From Siphonodentalium dalli (taxonomy: Eukaryota > Mollusca > Scaphopoda > Gadilida > Siphonodentaliidae), in contig CP136067.1 in NCBI GenBank assembly GCA_032622095.1, positions 192,598,052 through 192,662,051 of the forward strand: a DNA stretch of 64,000 nt. The letters are read 5' to 3'. Positions 26,101-39,700 of this stretch are shown here, piece after piece. Every line of letters starts with the position of its first letter. Position 1 is the stretch's first letter. Under the pieces are notes generated by a model. The model did not search any database. It saw only the letters and a program-made list of their open reading frames with translations, and was not told the origin of the DNA. Made by a program: the position numbers and the translations under genes.

Positions 26101-29100
26101 CATTTACTTCATCTGGGCATTATTGAAAGATCCAGGTGTGACAATATTTCAATGCCAGCGCCATCATATTTCCTCCTCTGATGTCCGCATGAGGGACATT
26201 TACACATGTTTGTCGCCCAGACATGAATATATATATCTTTATTATCCTCCATATATGGAGATTCATATATAAATGTTACATTATGAGAACAAACACAAAT
26301 TTGGTACATAACACAGTGTATTAAAAATTAAGGATTACAAACATATCTACAACACATGTCTCAATATGTATGACGAACCAACTTTGGGTGGTGGGGGACT
26401 TGGGGAGGGGGTGCTTAATTGGTGTCTATCCCCAACTTTGGTCAAAATGTTCAACAGTTACAAATTTCTTATCTTACAATAGATTGGTTTGAAATTTAAC
26501 ACCAACAATGTGTTGAAATTGTTCTTTTAGTTTGATTTGACAACAATTTAATAGTGGGGAATTTGTCGTTTTTCGACCAACATTTGCATACTTTACTACA
26601 CTTTAAACATGTAATCAACCATATTTGACATATACTAATGGACACATCTTCTTTAGAGTTGATCCAAAACTCATGATGGGTGGATAGGAAGTAGGGAGCA
26701 AGTGTGATCTAGTTTTCTATATCACATTTACCCGCCCCCCCCCCCCCCAATTGGCAAGAAACTGGTTTAATGGACAAATAATCTAATTCTATTTAATTAA
26801 TATGCTTTGTATTAAATAATGTATGCCCTTTTACAAAATAAATCATCTCTCTCTCTATATGATGGGAATATTTCCAATCTTGTGGGGGTGGTGTCGCCAA
26901 GTTGGAAACTTCCAACACTTGGGAATCTTGAAGCCAGTCTAGATGATTTTTGCAATTTTCAGGTTCAGATATCCACATTTTCTCACTGGACCCATGTATC
27001 CTGAGTTTCTCCCCCGGTTTGCATGGTGGACAACCAAAGGCTTACGATCAATTCACTTCAGCATGACATACAATCTAGAGCTATCATGTGTCATGCAGTT
27101 GGGAAAAACCTAAGCCCAGGCCTTCTGCATGAGTGTGGTCTGTTTCTAGGGGATGGTGCGGTTGGAAATTCCAAGGGGAACGCCCCAACATTGGAGACCC
27201 TCCAGTCCACGTCCCTGCTCAATTGACACGTTATCAGCGAGGACTAATAATGTGCCTTATAATAGCCAGGTTCAGAACCCATAACACTGATTTCTAATGA
27301 TTCATTTGTATGAATGTTTAGCTAATAATTCAAACAATCTGTTACTGCATGTTGAAATTAATAGCTGAGCATTCCTACAAATGAATCAATAGGATTCAAG
27401 TCGCTGCTCATTACAGCACATTTAGTCAACAAAGGATTAACAACCATATAATAATATTTGTAACTGCATGATTCTTTTCTCTTTTTTATATGTTACTGCT
27501 TGTTGAACTTAATAGCTAAGCATTCCTACAAATTAGTCAATAGGATTCAAGTCAATGCTCATTACAGCGCAATTAGTAACCAAAGGTTTAACATCCATAT
27601 AATAATATTTGTAACTGTAGGATTATATGCATTTTGATATCTTCTATTAAAACATCAGAGATCCCTAGTCAATCTAAAATATGATTGAGTGAAATGCTAT
27701 CGTGCCTGTATATGCTTTAATAGCTGCATATTCTAGAATTCTAGAATTTAACCTAGATAATCAGCATCCAGCAAGCGGATTCCCGATATAAACTTCATAA
27801 ACTGCGTAATCAGCACGTCATTGTATGGGTGTCAACGAACTTTTAACGTTTTTGGCTTTTTGTTGAGTAAAATACGTCTACGAAAATAGACAACACTAGC
27901 CGATGTGCCCCCTCTTCGTTCGGGCTATTTAGGGATTTATTTGAGATGGTCTCCGCCTGGACAAAATATTTTTCGATCGGCACATGCTTATATGAGCGAA
28001 TACACTCTTAGAACAAATGTGTATAAATACTACACAATATGGGTTACATTTGATCTTAAACAAAATTGTGTAAAAATGCAACATGACATAAATGTGTCGG
28101 TGGAATTTTCTCAACATTGAATATGAGTGAATATGTGAGTATATTATATTTAATAGATGAGATATGTTCTATTTGAGACATAAACCTCGTAAAAGCTGCC
28201 ATAATAAAAAATTGGCAGCTGCCTTAAAACTTTGTGCTACACAATTATGTGTTGTTCGGTTTTTACACAAACATAGTGTATAACAAAGTTTAAAGCTGCT
28301 GCCAATTGTTTGTTATGTGGTAGCCTTTACGAGTTGTGTGTCTCCAATATAATACATTTCATCTAATAACTATGATACACTCACATATTCAATCATATTC
28401 AACGTTGATGATATTCCACCGACACATTTAATAATTATATGGCATGTGTCATTTCTACACAATTTTGTTTAAGATCAAATGTAACACATTTTGTGTAGTA
28501 TTTATACACATTTGTTCTAAGATCAAGGTCAAGGACACGGTCGCAGCTACCAAATTTGAGTGGGATCAGTCGAGGTCCAGAAACTTGCCTGTATGAGCGT
28601 ATTTGAGCGAGGTCAAGGTCAAGGACACGGTCGCTCGTGAAATTGGACACGCCCTTATTGTTCCCCGGATCAAAGTAGGCCTACACACCAAATTTGAGTC
28701 GGATCGGTTGAGCAGTTTTTCGAGTCTATAACACAAATACATACATACAGAAATTCGAAAATATATAATAGATCAAATACAAGACAGATAACTCTGTATA
28801 TCCCGTCTACGCTCACGCTTTCCGAAGTCCAACGCTATGGAATTTCACTATGGTTAACCGCTATTGACTCATGGCAATGTTGGGCCTGCAAAACGCGTTA
28901 TTTTTCAAACTAGCTGGCGACTTTTGATAGGTGTAACACAGGTTATTGAATAAGCATAGACAGGCAGTGTAATTCACCGAAATTAATGACAAGTGGTGCA
29001 AATTTCAACTTAATGCATAGTTTGTTGTGTTTATCTTTGTATACTTTCACAAAATTGGCAGTTTGAACCATGTACCATGGCAAATATTAGCCATAGTTTT

Positions 29101-32100
29101 ACCCGTATAGCACGATTAAATGGGGAGAGAACCGACTCGATCAGGAGAGAACCCAAACAATTATCAAAATTTGCGTTGTATGTCATTGTTATGACTCGCA
29201 CAATGAAAGTTTCGTTATTAACACGCTCATTGGTGCCACAGATTGTAATGGGATTGAAAATAACTAATCGAGTTATCACCTAGAGCCTCAAAATTGCGTT
29301 TTAACTGTCAAAAAGTCGTGAAAATGTATAATTTCGATCACCAATAACCGTCACAAATCAGTCAAGAACCATCACAAACTGGCGATATAACGATTTCCGA
29401 TGTAACACTTCCTACACAGTACAGGGTGGGGGTCTGCGAAAAATGTCCTTACACAGAGCCGGGTGGGTGGGTGATTCACATGTCGAGAAAACAGGTTTTT
29501 TTCCGGTGTTTGCAAATGTTTTCCGTTTGGCTTTCTTCACATAATTACAATGTAATTAGCCAATATGGTGATTGTTTGATTGTGTTAATGTCTATATATA
29601 ACCCATATATGGCATATATACTAAATGTACTAGATACAGGTCCCAGTGATCAGTTTGACCGAAGAAAGTTGAAGTATTTGGTGACTCTATCATTCAAAGT
29701 GTGTTTATGTCTGCACGCATGCAACTACTGTGATTGATGTATGGTATCACAGCTAAGCTAATACCACAGCAAAGCATCGTGTTCTTAATGACAATGCATT
29801 GCACATGTTGTTGTCATGAACAGGTCCCGTACATTTACCGAATGGACTGCAAGTCTCAATCAAAATACTAACTGGGCTGGGCGTTAGCATTTTTTTACTA
29901 TGCTTTTCTTGTTTAGTGTGTGCAGTTCTGATCACACGATAACGTGGTGCAAACCAGTGCATAAGGCAATAATTACGGAGGACCGATCGCCAAAAACACG
30001 ACATCAGAATGGGGCGTGCTTTCTTTGTGTATATCTCGCATATCACCATGTCCATAATACACAGGATACCGGAATCTGGCCGATTAAGTTCTGATATACA
30101 TATCGGACATCTCCTCCAATCTGACTGTTGAAGTTCTAGATCCAAAATGATGGGGAAACGTAGATTAAACATATCTAAATAACTATTATATAACGTTATA
30201 TTGTAAATTGAATTATGGTTCTTATAATTTTTAATCAACGTGTTGGTTAATTCAGAAACAGATAATTTTAATATACTTTCAGTTCAAAGGAGACACAACT
30301 GCTTATATTAAATGAATAATGCCGGCGCGTCTGTCGTTGTTGTCATCTTATATATGATTTATTGGCGCGCATGCAATACCTCTTCATCTACAGAGTGGTG
30401 CCTATAGTCCAATATCGTGGTTCCTGGTATAACATACTTTATAGGTTATGGTTCATATATAGAACGGATTAAGAGCTTGATGACAGACGTAACCGACGAC
30501 AGAGTATAGCGAATGATAAGTGACTATAATTGGTCGCTTCGAAAAAAGGGCGTTTTCGTGACTTTATTTAATTATTTGTATTCTTATTTTTTGCTGAATT
30601 GTTTCCCCTTATATTAATTTAACCCTTTCATTTACGGGAGCTGCGCTGGCACAACATTAAAGACCCTGTGCCAATGCAATTTCTTATATATGCGAGTCTA
30701 TCATAGGGAACCTAGCATATATAAGAGAATGCATTGGCCTAACAATTGTTTATAAATTTTTCTTACATTCTTCAACAATTTTTATCTTTTTTATAATTTT
30801 ATAATTTTTTCTTATCATTAAAAAAAACATTCTTACATTCAATATTTATTTTTATCATTGTTTCTTATATTCTTTAACAATTTTATCATTTTTTTTCATC
30901 ATTTGTTCTTACAATCTTTAACAATTTTATCATTTTTTCTTACATTCTTTATCAATTTTTCTTACATTCTTTTATCATTTTTTATTATTATTTCTTACAT
31001 TCTTTAACATTTTTTTATATCATTGTTTTTCATTTTTTCTTAAATTTGTTAACAATTATAAAAAATTTAATTAAATTTGTTAGGCCAATGTATTCTCTTA
31101 TTTATATGCGAGGCGACATATGATCGATTGGCACAGGGTTTTCGTAAAATTTCAGAAAGCTCCAGTCATGGAGGGGTTAATACACATTTCAATTGAAACT
31201 CAAAATAAAAGACTGCAGTTGATTGTGCATTGTTCGATCAGTCAAAGTCAAATACATATGGTCCGTATTTAAGTTAATAATTTGGCGTCTATGGCGCAGA
31301 AGCCAGGAAATACATTTATTTTGATACAGCTATTATATTGATATAAATATCACTACACGAATACTGAACATTCTGATGTTCAGTGACGTGTGTGGAAGTC
31401 CACATGCGTGCCGAATTATCCCGAATCGCCTCGGGAAAATTCGGGGGATTATAGCAGTTGTTAAAGGTATTCAATCCGATCAGACTGTCCCCAGACCATC
31501 AAGATACAACAACAACAACATTTCTTCAAAATACGTTTTAGTTATCAGAATCGATTTATTGCATAAAAAATGCTAACCACAGTCAACTATGGTATAAAAT
31601 TTCCCAAAATCTTGTTATTTATCAACATTTTGTTCAGCAAAATATGGTCGTATTATCACTAAAGTATCACGAAATGTGACCGTATTACCACTTCTTTAGA
31701 GTTATCCATCTTCATCCACAATTTTGTCCTAGACACTCCGTTTGACTACGTGTTTCTGGGCCACATATTATTACACATCTCGAGAAATATCAAACTTCAA
31801 AAATCGATATCTGATCACTCTGAGCTTTGATGGGTAGTTTCCTCGACTCGAATCATATATTGTTTGCCCCCGAAGCCAAAGAAATAGTAATTTAGGAGCG
31901 TCTGATCGGATTGAGTACCTATAGTAGGCATCTTCCGCGAGGATCGGTGTGTTTGCTATGGAATCCCATTAGGGCCACTTGCTAGTGGCGCTTTCGGCGC
32001 GCGCCGAAAGCGACAAAAAGTGCGCCATTAGTAACGCGCCGAACGCGCCGAAAGCGACAAAATGTGCGCCGTTACGACGCACTTTTTGGCGCTTTCGGCG

Positions 32101-33714
32101 CTTTCGGTGCGCGCACCGAAAGCGACAAAATGTGTTATATTAGCGCATGTTTCGGCGCGCCGAAACGTGCGCTAATATCGCACATTTTGTCGCTTTCGGC
32201 GCGCGCACCGAAAGCGCCGAAAGCGACGCGTAAGCGACAAAAAGTGTGCCGTTACTTGCTAATGGCGCTTTCGGCGCGCGCCGAAAGCGACAAAATGTGC
32301 TATATAAGCGCATGTTTCGGCGCGCCGAAAGCGACAATAATTGCGCTAATATAGCCGAAAGCGCCATTAGCAAGTGGCCCTAATAGGATTCCATAGTTTG
32401 CGGTCGGTGCGTGCATATGCATGCATGTAGGAATAATTATGGAAACTTACGACCAGATTGAACGATCCATCTCGAAATAGAAATAAGATCCTCGTGGTAG
32501 ATCAGGCCACCTGCTGCTCACCAGTCTACTGGGTGTGAACCATCCATACTTGCCAGCGCCATCTACGTCATAATTGAGCCAAGCAGACGTCTGTTCGCCG
32601 GTAATAAATTCGATACGAGCCTAAAGAATGAGCAATGATCGTCAAGATACAGTCATTCTTGTCAAAAAATCAGTTCAACCATTACATATACGCATACTTT
32701 ACAACTTTCGTAGGTTTTGCAGAACTTTGCGGGAATGACAACATTTCTGTCTACACTGTTATACATGTGCCAATCATCTTAGCGCTGCACCGTGCAACAT
32801 GGCTGCAAAGTTTTACCGTAGAACATACGGTCAGGCTGTATCATGTTCCACGCTACAAAACCGTTTGGGTAACTGGCATACTGTAACAATGGAGCAACTG
32901 TGAGACCGTGGTATTTTATTTTGTTTACGGTTCAACACCCTTCCATTAATATCATTACCGTAACTAATAACGGTCAGTCCAATGTTTTCACATGTCAACA
33001 CCAATTGTTTGCTCTTAATTTGGCGTAGAATTAGCCAACTTCCCGTCGTGAAAATATGATTTCCCGATAGGCATTAAGATAACAGTTTTGGGGAAACTTA
33101 AAGTGATATGAAACACTCCGGTTGGGTGATCAAATAGAAATGGAGAATAATCTTGTTCAAAGTTATTTTTACAAATATTATATCTAAATTGACAATACAC
33201 ACCGTCATTCTTATATCTTAATTAAATGCAGTGACTGCCGATGGCGAAATCGTTTTCGTTGGTTTATCGCAGATAGAAGCGTCCCGATTCGAGTAGTAAA
33301 TATTTATAATTTAGCGTAGTTCAGACAATGTTTTCTATGGAGTGGTACGGTCGATTTGCATGAGATTTTCGGTGATGTTAGTAGAATGCTACATTCCTCC
33401 ATTTGGCACAGCGCCTCAATACTAACTTATCAGTTTCACGCACCCGAACAAGTACATAATATGTCTTTAAATGCGCAATGCATAAAGTAATAGAAATTAC
33501 TTATGGAACTTTGAAGTTTGAAGAGGATATCAACTTGTTATCTGCCTCGTGGAGTTTAATCCGGTTTAAAGGCTGCGCACACACGATGTACGCACCTTTC
33601 ATTGACCCTAAAAAAAACGATAACATGACGGAAATGTATTTATAAAATTAATTTAAGAAAGCTTTAATTAGTATTACTGGTAACTGAAAAGCTCATCCAT
33701 TTAGTTTTTTAGAT

Positions 33715-33779
<65 letters not shown>

Positions 33780-36700
33780 ATATACAAAATTGACATTTTA
33801 AATACATTTTATTGGTATATTGAAATAAAATACCGATATTTGTTTCAGATCACAACCCTTTAATACTGTCTCACCTTTGTGAAGCCGAATGTATCCCATT
33901 CCCTCATGAACAGCCCTCGGAATATATCGTCACATTCCGTTGTGCAGATGAACGATTCGTCTTTGAACTTTCCCCAGAAATTGATGCCAGTTCCATTTCG
34001 TGCGCTGAACAGCAGCTTCCATGCATCTGGAGTACGCAGATGACGAAAAGGTTTTTCTATGAGTCTTTATGTCAGGGTTAATAGACGAGCGGCTGGACAT
34101 TCGTAAACTAAAATTTAGAATGGTCGAGGTCGTAGGCCAAGATCATTCAGTTTACGAATGTCCAGTCACGAGTCCATTAACTGAATTAAAGGTACTCAAT
34201 CCGACTAGACGCTCCTAAATTACTATTTCTTTGGCTTTGGGGGTAAAAACTATTTGATTGGAGTCGAGGAACCCACCAATCAATGCTCAGAGTGATCAGA
34301 TATCGATTTTTGATGTTTGTTATTTCTCGAGATGTGTAATAATATATGGTACAGAAACAACGTGGTCAAACGGAGGGTCTCGGAAAAAATTGCGGAAGAA
34401 GATGGATAACCCTAAAATCAAGTGGTAATACGGTCAAATTTCGTGATACTCAAGTTTTAATATGGCCATATTTCGTTGAACAAAATGTTGACAAATAACA
34501 CGTTTTTGGATATTGATAACATATTTGACAGTGGTTAGCATTATTTTTGTTGCAATAAATCGATTCTGATAACTAAAGCATAAAGAAATGTTGTTGTAGA
34601 TCGGATTGACTATCTTTAAATCTCGATAAATGAGACGGTTACCAATGTTTTTCTGGGAAAAAAATATAGTTCTTGGTTAACAACAATACTATGCCCTTGA
34701 CACCGTTCGTGTGAATGTCAATTGCTTTTTGTGGATTTTTCCGTGAACACAATACCCAGCGATAGAGCTGTATTCGAAAATAAACGCGGATGTTCGCAAA
34801 CATGATAAAATATATGTGTATTGTGCTGTACATAGCATAGCATATATGCGTAATATATACTGTCGACTCAATTACGTGCATCTATATCTGGGCACGTATG
34901 CATTTTAGGATATTTTTTTACTCAATATCATTGTTGTTTTCAGAAGAAAAGTAACTCTATTAGAGGAGTCTCGAATACTTCAAAATCCGGGCAGACAGGT
35001 GGACAGACATATCCTACTCTTATATATATAGTGCAGCGGCCAAATCGAAAAAGTGCTCTAGTTTTCGAGATACCCTACCCAAGGTAGAACAAGTTGAAAC
35101 CAATTTTTATTAAAGAAGAAATATATATTATTCGCGAAAATGACAGTGAAAAATATTCGAATTGGTGGTGGCTATTGTCAAATCGATGATGAACGATACC
35201 CACCAGTGACTTTTTCCAGAAATTAACGATTTTGGTAAAGTGAACCCTGTGGCTAAGTCCTAAATTATTTGCCAACATTATTGGTGTTAAAATTATTACA
35301 TCATAACATAGCTCTACATTATAGGAAAACAATGTTAGTTAATTTGGATTTTGCTGCCATTTGGAGCCGAAACTTATTTTTTGCTGAAAAATCTCTTTTT
35401 TCGCAGTTCGCTCAGTTTTATATACCAGTATATCTAATCAAAAGCAAAATAGTATGAGGCGTAGTCATAGGCGTAGCCAGTTTTGCCCTAAGGCTGGTTC
35501 GTCATGTGATTGCAACGGCATAATTATGTGGGGAGCGCATTGGATGTGACGATATTAGCACAGCATGACCTGGTGACAGACTCATCACACAACAAAACGT
35601 TCAGACTTCTTGATGACGAACATTATGAATCATTAACTTTCATTTCCCTTCCGTGAGCTGGTAATGAGTCCGCAACCTGTGGTTTTGGTCATTGATTGTG
35701 ATTGGTCTTATTATGAGACCTTGTGCTAACACTGATGACAGTGTCAGAATTTCCTTGTATATTAGAGGATTTTTGCTTCTTATAACAAACCATTTCTTGG
35801 TTTTGCCTTTGGCAGTTTTGACAGCGCCCACATTTAAGTGGCTCCATATTGTCTGAATTTGAACAGTCACAGTCCCATGGATTGGGACATCTTGAAAGAG
35901 CATCAGCATTGTTATGCATCTTTCCATTTCGATATTGGTTGATATAGGTATAGGTTGATAGCAACTCTATCCATCTAGCCACACGCCCTTTCGGCTCTTT
36001 GAGGCTAAATAACCAGACTAAAGCCTGATGATCAGACCTGACTTCAAATGGGCGACCTGTGAGATATTGTCTATAATATTCGACAAAATATCTAACAGCC
36101 AATAGTTCCTTGTCAGTCACACATTAATTTCTCTCTGCTTTGTTGGGTGTCGAACCTGTTTCACATTTCGTGGCACAGGCCGAGCCAAATGTTTGCAATG
36201 TTATCTGGGTTTGGTGCAATACCCTCTTTGGCGACAATATGCCCAAGAAACCGGACACTGTCTTGGAGAAGTTTGCACTTTGATGGCTTCAGTTTCAGGC
36301 CTGTACTTTGTACACGGAGCAGGACATCTCTCAGGCGAGAGATGTTCTCCTCAAATGACCTTAAAAAGATGATAAAATCATCAATATAAATTAAACAGGT
36401 AGTCCACTGCAGTCCTCTAAGGGCTAGCTCCATGGCTCTTTGAAATACAGACCCCGAATTTGACATTCCATAGGGCATCACTAAGTATTCAAATAACCCA
36501 TGTTTGCACACGAAAGCCGTCTTTGGCACATCCTCTTTTCTGACTGGGATATGATGGTATCCAGCCATTAAGTCACATGTACTAAATAGACATGAGCCTG
36601 CCATTGCATCTAAACAATCACGTATACGAGGGATTGGAAATGCATCCTTTTTAGTGATTGTATTGACCCTTCTATAGTCCACACATAGCCTTAGCTCGGT

Positions 36701-39700
36701 TGAGCCCTTTTTAGGCACAATCACAATTGGACTTGCCCATGGAGAGGTTGACCTCTGAATGACCTTTTGTGTCAAAAGTTTGTCAATGGTTGCCTCTAGT
36801 CTGTCATCATAGGCAATTGGTACTCGCCGTGGAAGTTGTTTAATTGTTTGTCATCGCCTTTGTCTATAGTCTGTTCCACTATATATGTGCGCCCCATGTC
36901 ATGGTCTTCTTCAGAGAAGGTAGTGCTAAACTCAATCAAGAGTTTCTTAATTTCCACTATTTGATTTTTTGTTTTGTTAACAGATGCATCCTTGAATATG
37001 CCTTCAATGTGTTCTGGCAGATTTGTCACAGTCATTGTTTCGTCTTCGACTTGCGTCGAAATATCTGACTGTCTTATTTGTCTAACCCAGTCTGGCGTGG
37101 TTTCCATGTGATCTTCCCGTTCAAACAGAGTTATAGGATTTTCACTGACCACTTCTGCAAAGGCAATCACTACATCCTGGTTGAGATTGATCTCATTTGA
37201 GTTCGGATTTATGACTCGCATCTGACAGATAGTTTTGTATGCGAGATCCATCAAACATCTTGCCACCAACACTGGAAATTTATACATAAATTTCATGGCT
37301 GGTTCAAGGAGAACCATTGATTTATCTTCAATGTGTGTCCGGTCTACCCAGACATCTATCAACCATTCCGATTTGGGTGGAATGTGATAATGATCCACAA
37401 TTCTTATAGAATTGAGATGCTTAGAATTTCCAACTTGGATACAGGGAATAACTTTTCCATCTAGGTAAATGAGTCCTTGACTCAACATGATGTCTGCCTA
37501 ACCTCGGTCATCGTTTTGCAAGACATCTATTCCCAAAGGACCTTCATCTTCTATGTTAGCAACTGTTACTTGCTTCTCAATGGTTATTTCTCCAAGTTCC
37601 ATGGAGAATATACCTGTCCCAAATTCCTCTAAGGAACTACCATCAGCACTTTTGAGGCTGGTAGATTTTTCAATCTAAGGCTTCCTAGCTGGAGCTATTT
37701 TTCCATACGTTTCTTTTGGTATGAGTGTTCTGGTGGCCCCTGTATCAGCCGTAAAAATAATGTCCACCCCCTGGATTTTGCCTTTTAAATAAACACCATC
37801 ACATTGTGGCAAATATTGAGCACACATGTGTACTCTATTAGCCTCTGTGGCATCTACCATTGAACTGGCGGTTGCCCCTGTTGGTCAGTTCTTTGTGGTT
37901 TAAAGCCCTGGATGGGGCTGACATGCCTGGACCATTTCTCAGGTTGTGTTTAGAGTTCATGATATGTACATCATGATGACCTTGTGGGAACCCATGTCGT
38001 GGATTATATGGAACCCTTCCCTTATTAAGACATCTGTTAGCCCAATGTTGTGGGCTATTGCAAATGAAACAACTTGATTGTTTCTCACCATTTGACTTTG
38101 GTATGACTTGTGTCTGAGAGTGATTGACTGTAGAGGAACTTTTAAGTTCTGACTCTATTTTGTCAATTCTTTCCATCAGGCCTTTTACAATTTCATCTGA
38201 GATCATTGAATCAGACTTAGTCTGATAATTGTCAGATATACCTGACTTGTCCTCCCTTTGGTTAGTTTGTATGGGTTTATGTGCTTTATCATCAGTAGTT
38301 TTGGCCAATCGTGTTGGTTTCTTGTGCCTTTCATAATAAGGGCCAAAAGAACGAATAGCCTTTGTTTTGTTTTTGGCTTCATTGAAGCGCACAACAAAGT
38401 TAACAGCTTCGTCAATATCATTTGGTTCCTTTACAAATTCTACATGGAACCTAGCTTTGTCATCAGACAAGCCATCTAACAAATCTCCTTAGGAGATCTT
38501 CTCGACTTGTTGCCTTATTTCGGTCAGGATGGGCCTTTGATTATAGGGACTTAAGCTCAGCTGCATAGTCTTCTACCAACTCATTATGTCGTTGGTTTCT
38601 GCGACTTAATTGTGCAGCATATGTCTTAGTTGTCTCTATTACCCGGTATCGACCTTCAAGTTCTGATATCAAAGCGTGATAGTCATTCAGAATGGCCTGG
38701 GACAATTGACCATATACAAAGTCTCCAGCTGGACCTTGTAATTTGGGAAGGAGCTCATCCAGACGCTCTTCTTCAGAGATATTTCGTCTGCATGCAATGG
38801 CATTAAACCTGTTCAGCCATATTTTCCATGGTTCATTTCCTGTAAAATGTGGCAACTTAGTGGTGCTACGATGAGCATTCGGGATTGGCCAAGTCGGAAC
38901 TGACTGGATACTTCTCCTCGATCCCTCATCACCACTATCGTCAGACGAACTACCACTTCTGGCCCGTCTGAATGACCTCTTTGATTGTGAACTCTCTTAC
39001 TTCTAGGATTTGTTCTTTCACGACTTCGATTTTGGTGGTTCGCTGACTGAGCAATGAACTTCTGGATTAGTGTTACCCATTGCCCCTCGGATAGCTGACA
39101 CCATTGTCAGTAATTTGTGTTGAGAATATTCTCATAGCCCCTTCTATTGACTCTGTGATCAGTCTCGGCACTTCAGCTAAGACATATTATTTTTGAGTCG
39201 ATGGACCGTGATGAATCACAGTATCTCCCATGGCCATTTCGTTACGTTCTGAGCATGAATCATTGGAGTTATGAACGTAGTTTTGTGGTGTGCACATATT
39301 ATCATGTACAATTCTAGACTCATCAAAGTGAGTAATACCTGTGTCTGTGTCAGTTTCCCCCACATCAGAACTCATTGGACATGTATCTGAAATCTCGCGT
39401 TGTGAGGAACGGATGTTTCTTTTACCAAGACGTTTTGAGTAGCTCATGATTTACAGTTGACTGGCAGACTATACCTAGCATGGTATTAAACATTTCACAC
39501 TAACATTTTGACAAACAAGACAATACAAAAATACATAATGCATAAGTTCTCATCTCTGGATTTCATTAGGGATCTAAGTCCAAACAATGAAATCCCACTT
39601 CCGTGACACCAAAAATTATATAACGCTCAAGTGGTCTTTACACAACTATGTGATCTTGATCATCTCTAAGAGGCCTGTGAAGTAAGATGAATCATAATTG

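Larger units (their letters stand above)
35640..39611 (-). mobile_element. Decayed Ty3/gypsy LTR retrotransposon (5' part)
   Basis: In order along the minus strand: primer-binding-site-like sequence, gag with a zinc knuckle, aspartic protease, spacer, reverse transcriptase, and the RNase H remainder. Frames change several times, so it is not functional. Integrase and the 3' LTR are absent: the element stops at about 35640. A deletion of roughly 120 codons joins the end of RT to the middle of RNase H near 36120-36161. It lies in the large first intron of the host gene, in the same orientation. Confidence 0.85.

Noticed and set aside
29753-30238. 161-aa minus-strand ORF with a CPIC motif
   Set aside because: No complete zinc motif or known family pattern; length is within chance for 64 kb of such DNA.
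32064-32354. 96-aa ORF with repeated ARAPKAPKA
   Set aside because: It is a direct reading of the GCGCTTTCGG palindrome blocks.
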